Of a stretch of 64,000 nt of DNA, positions 61,715 through 64,000 are shown one piece after another; position 1 is the stretch's first letter, and each line of letters starts with the position of its first letter. Source of the DNA: Glandiceps talaboti (Eukaryota > Hemichordata > Enteropneusta > Spengelidae); NCBI RefSeq assembly GCF_964340395.1, contig NC_135559.1, positions 16,322,031 to 16,386,030 of the forward strand, read 5' to 3'. Position numbers and translations under genes: made by a program. Under the pieces are notes generated by a model that did no database searches, was not told the origin of the DNA, and saw only the letters and a list, made by a program, of their open reading frames with translations.

Positions 61715-64000
61715 CTAGCTACCATATCACAACTATATTCTTCATTCAGAGACTGTCATCTCTACCATATCACAACTATATTCTTCATTCACACACTGTC
61801 ATCTCTACCATATCACAACTATATTCTTCATTCACAGACTGTCATCTCTACCATATCACAACTATATTCTTCATTCACAGACTGTCATCTCTACCATATC
61901 ACAGCTATATTCTTCATTCACAGACTGTCATCTATACCATACCACAACTATATTCTTCATTCAGAGACTGTCATCTCTACCATATCACAACTATATTCTT
62001 CATTCACAGACTGTCATCTCTACCATATCACAGCTATATTCTTCATTCACAGACTGTCATCTCTACCATATCACAACTATATTCTTCACTTATAGACTGT
62101 CATCTCTACCATATCACAACTATATTCTTCATTCACAGACTGTCATCTCTACCATATCACAGCTATATTCTTCATTCACAGACTGTCATCTCTACCATAT
62201 CACAACTATATTCTTCACTTATAGACTGTCATCTCTACCATATCACAACTATATTCTTCATTTAGAGACTGTCATCTCTACCATATCACAACTATATTCT
62301 TCATTCAGAGACTGTCATCTCTACCATATCACAACTATATTCTTCATTCACAGACTGTCATCTCTACCATATCACAACTATATTCTTCATTCACAGACTG
62401 TCATCTCTACCATATCACAACTATATTCTTCATTCACAGACTGTCATCTATACCATATCACAACTATATTCTTCATTCAGAGACTGTCATCTCTACCATA
62501 TCACAACTATATTCTTCACTTATAGACTGTCATCTCTACCATATCACAACTATATTCTTCATTCAGAGACTGTCATCTCTACCATATCACAACTATATTC
62601 TTCATTCACAGACTGTCATCTCTACCATATCACAGCTATATTCTTCATTCACAGACTGTCATCTCTACCATATCACAACTATATTCTTCACTTATAGACT
62701 GTCATCTCTACCATATCACAACTATATTCTTCATTCAGAGACTGTCATCTCTACCATATCACAACTATATTCTTCATTTACAGACTGTCATCTCTACCAT
62801 ATCACAACTATATTCTTCATTTAGAGACTGTCATCTCTACCATATCACAACTATATTCTTCATTTATAGACTGTCATCTCTACCATATCACAACTATATT
62901 CTTCATTTAGAGACTGTCATCTCTACCATATCACAACTATATTATTCATTCACAGACTGTCATCTCTACCATATCACAACTATATTCTTCATTCACAGAC
63001 TGTCATCTCTACCATATCACAACTATATTCTTCACTTATAGACTGTCATCTCTACCATATCACAACTATATTCTTCATTTAGAGACTGTCATCTCTACCA
63101 TATCACAACTATATTCTTCATTCACAGACTGTCATCTCTACCATATCACAACTATATTCTTCATTTAGAGACTGTCATCTCTACCATATCACAACTATAT
63201 TCTTCATTCACAGACTGTCATCTCTACCATATCACAACTATATTCTTCATTTAGAGACTGTCATCTCTACCATATCACAACTATATTCTTCATTCACAGA
63301 CTGTCATCACTACCATATCACAACTATATTCTTCATTTAGAGACTGTCATCTCTACCATATCACAACTATATTCTTCATTCACACACTGTCATCTCTACC
63401 ATATCACAACTATATTCTCCATTCACAGACTGTCATCTCTACCATATCCAAACTATATTCTTCATTCACAGACTGCCATCTCTACCATATCACAACTATA
63501 TTCTTCATTTAGAGACTGTCATCTCTACCATATCACAACTATATTCTTCATTCACAGACTGTCATCACTACCATATCACAACTATATTCTTCATTCACAG
63601 ACTGTCATCTCTACCATATCACAACTATATTCTTCATTTAGAGACTGTCATCTCTACCATATCACAACTATATTCTTCATTCACAGACTGCCATCTCTAC
63701 CATATCACAACTATATTCTTCATTTAGAGATCGACTGTCATCTCTACCATATCACAACTATATTCTTAATTCACAGACCATCTCTACCATATCACACCTA
63801 TATTCTTCATTCACAGACTGTCATCTCTACCATATCACAACTATATTCTTCATTCACAGACTGTCATCTCTACCATATCACAACTATATTCTTCATTCAC
63901 AGACTGTCATCTCTACCATATCACAACTATATTCTTCATTCACAGACTGTCATCTCCACCATATCACAACTATATTCTTCATTCACAGACTGTCATCTCT
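61715..64000. repeat. 43-bp satellite array, ~53 copies, running off the window
   Basis: Unit parts: ACTGTCATCTCTACCATATC and ACAACTATATTCTTCATTCA plus CAG. Variants cluster at the unit end (CACAG, CAGAG, TAGAG, TTATAG) and at ACAACT/ACAGCT. Mixed variant units recur at multiples of 43 (e.g. the ACAGCT unit followed by a CTTATAG unit near 62031, 62160 and 62631), hinting at higher-order repeats. The 43-bp period is not a multiple of three. If the minus-strand gene ending at 60729 is real, this lies in its intron. Confidence 0.96.

Noticed and set aside
61678-62265. 195-codon protein in the 43-bp satellite
   Set aside because: Satellite read-through; frame changes every unit because 43 is not a multiple of three.

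Overview
This is animal nuclear DNA. Genes are split by GT-AG introns, the sequence is AT-rich, and it is full of microsatellites, minisatellites, homopolymer G/C tracts, short terminal-inverted-repeat elements and LINEs. A gene joining death effector domains (DED) to a Roc-COR GTPase unit fits a marine invertebrate, most plausibly an invertebrate deuterostome (hemichordate, echinoderm or lancelet). That placement is inference; nothing here fixes the species.

Layout. (1) 862-10790, + strand: the last 13 coding exons of a TM9SF2-type nine-pass membrane protein; exon phases close exactly (1671 nt, 556 residues plus stop) and the N-terminal ~105 residues lie upstream of the window. (2) 10791-16083: long 3' UTR or intergenic DNA. 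(3) 16084-18145, - strand: a rhodopsin-class GPCR, adenosine-receptor-like, three exons, with an unresolved frame at its second intron. (4) 20325-55695, + strand: one 35-kb gene for a DED - Roc - COR - DED protein. Its exons total 2754 nt (917 residues plus stop) without the optional microexons, in one continuous frame. Its introns carry three PIF/Harbinger-like MITEs, a nearly intact CR1/L2-type LINE, a decayed L1/Tx1-type LINE and a tRNA-derived SINE-like unit. (5) 55696-60728: 3' flank with a ~1.3-kb tandem duplication. (6) 60729-60836, - strand: the terminal exon of a convergent, unrecognised gene. (7) 60170-64000: 45-bp and 43-bp tandem arrays, the latter running off the window.

The most unusual object is at 26390-34340, in the intron space between the N-terminal DED and the Roc GTPase. 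A ~452-bp unit is repeated in tandem. Every unit ends in a pyrimidine-rich, ~115-nt AG-free stretch, then AG, exactly three bases, then GTAAGT. The flanks are almost invariant, but the three bases differ: CAT x6, ATT x2, TTT x2, CCT, AGT, GGG. Diverged units at the edges carry 0, 6 and 3 bases at the same place, always a multiple of three. Read as single-codon microexons, they sit in phase 0, and the surrounding exons (including a 5-nt exon just after a CT microsatellite) keep that phase. This looks like a cassette of one-residue exons for varying the linker between a death-fold adaptor domain and its GTPase switch. Splicing itself is inferred and needs transcripts.

How the genes relate: TM9SF2 (Golgi/endosome trafficking) and the GPCR show no functional link to the DED-Roc gene. 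By family knowledge, the DED-Roc-COR-DED protein would act in the cytoplasm as a nucleotide-switched, dimerising scaffold for death-fold signalling.
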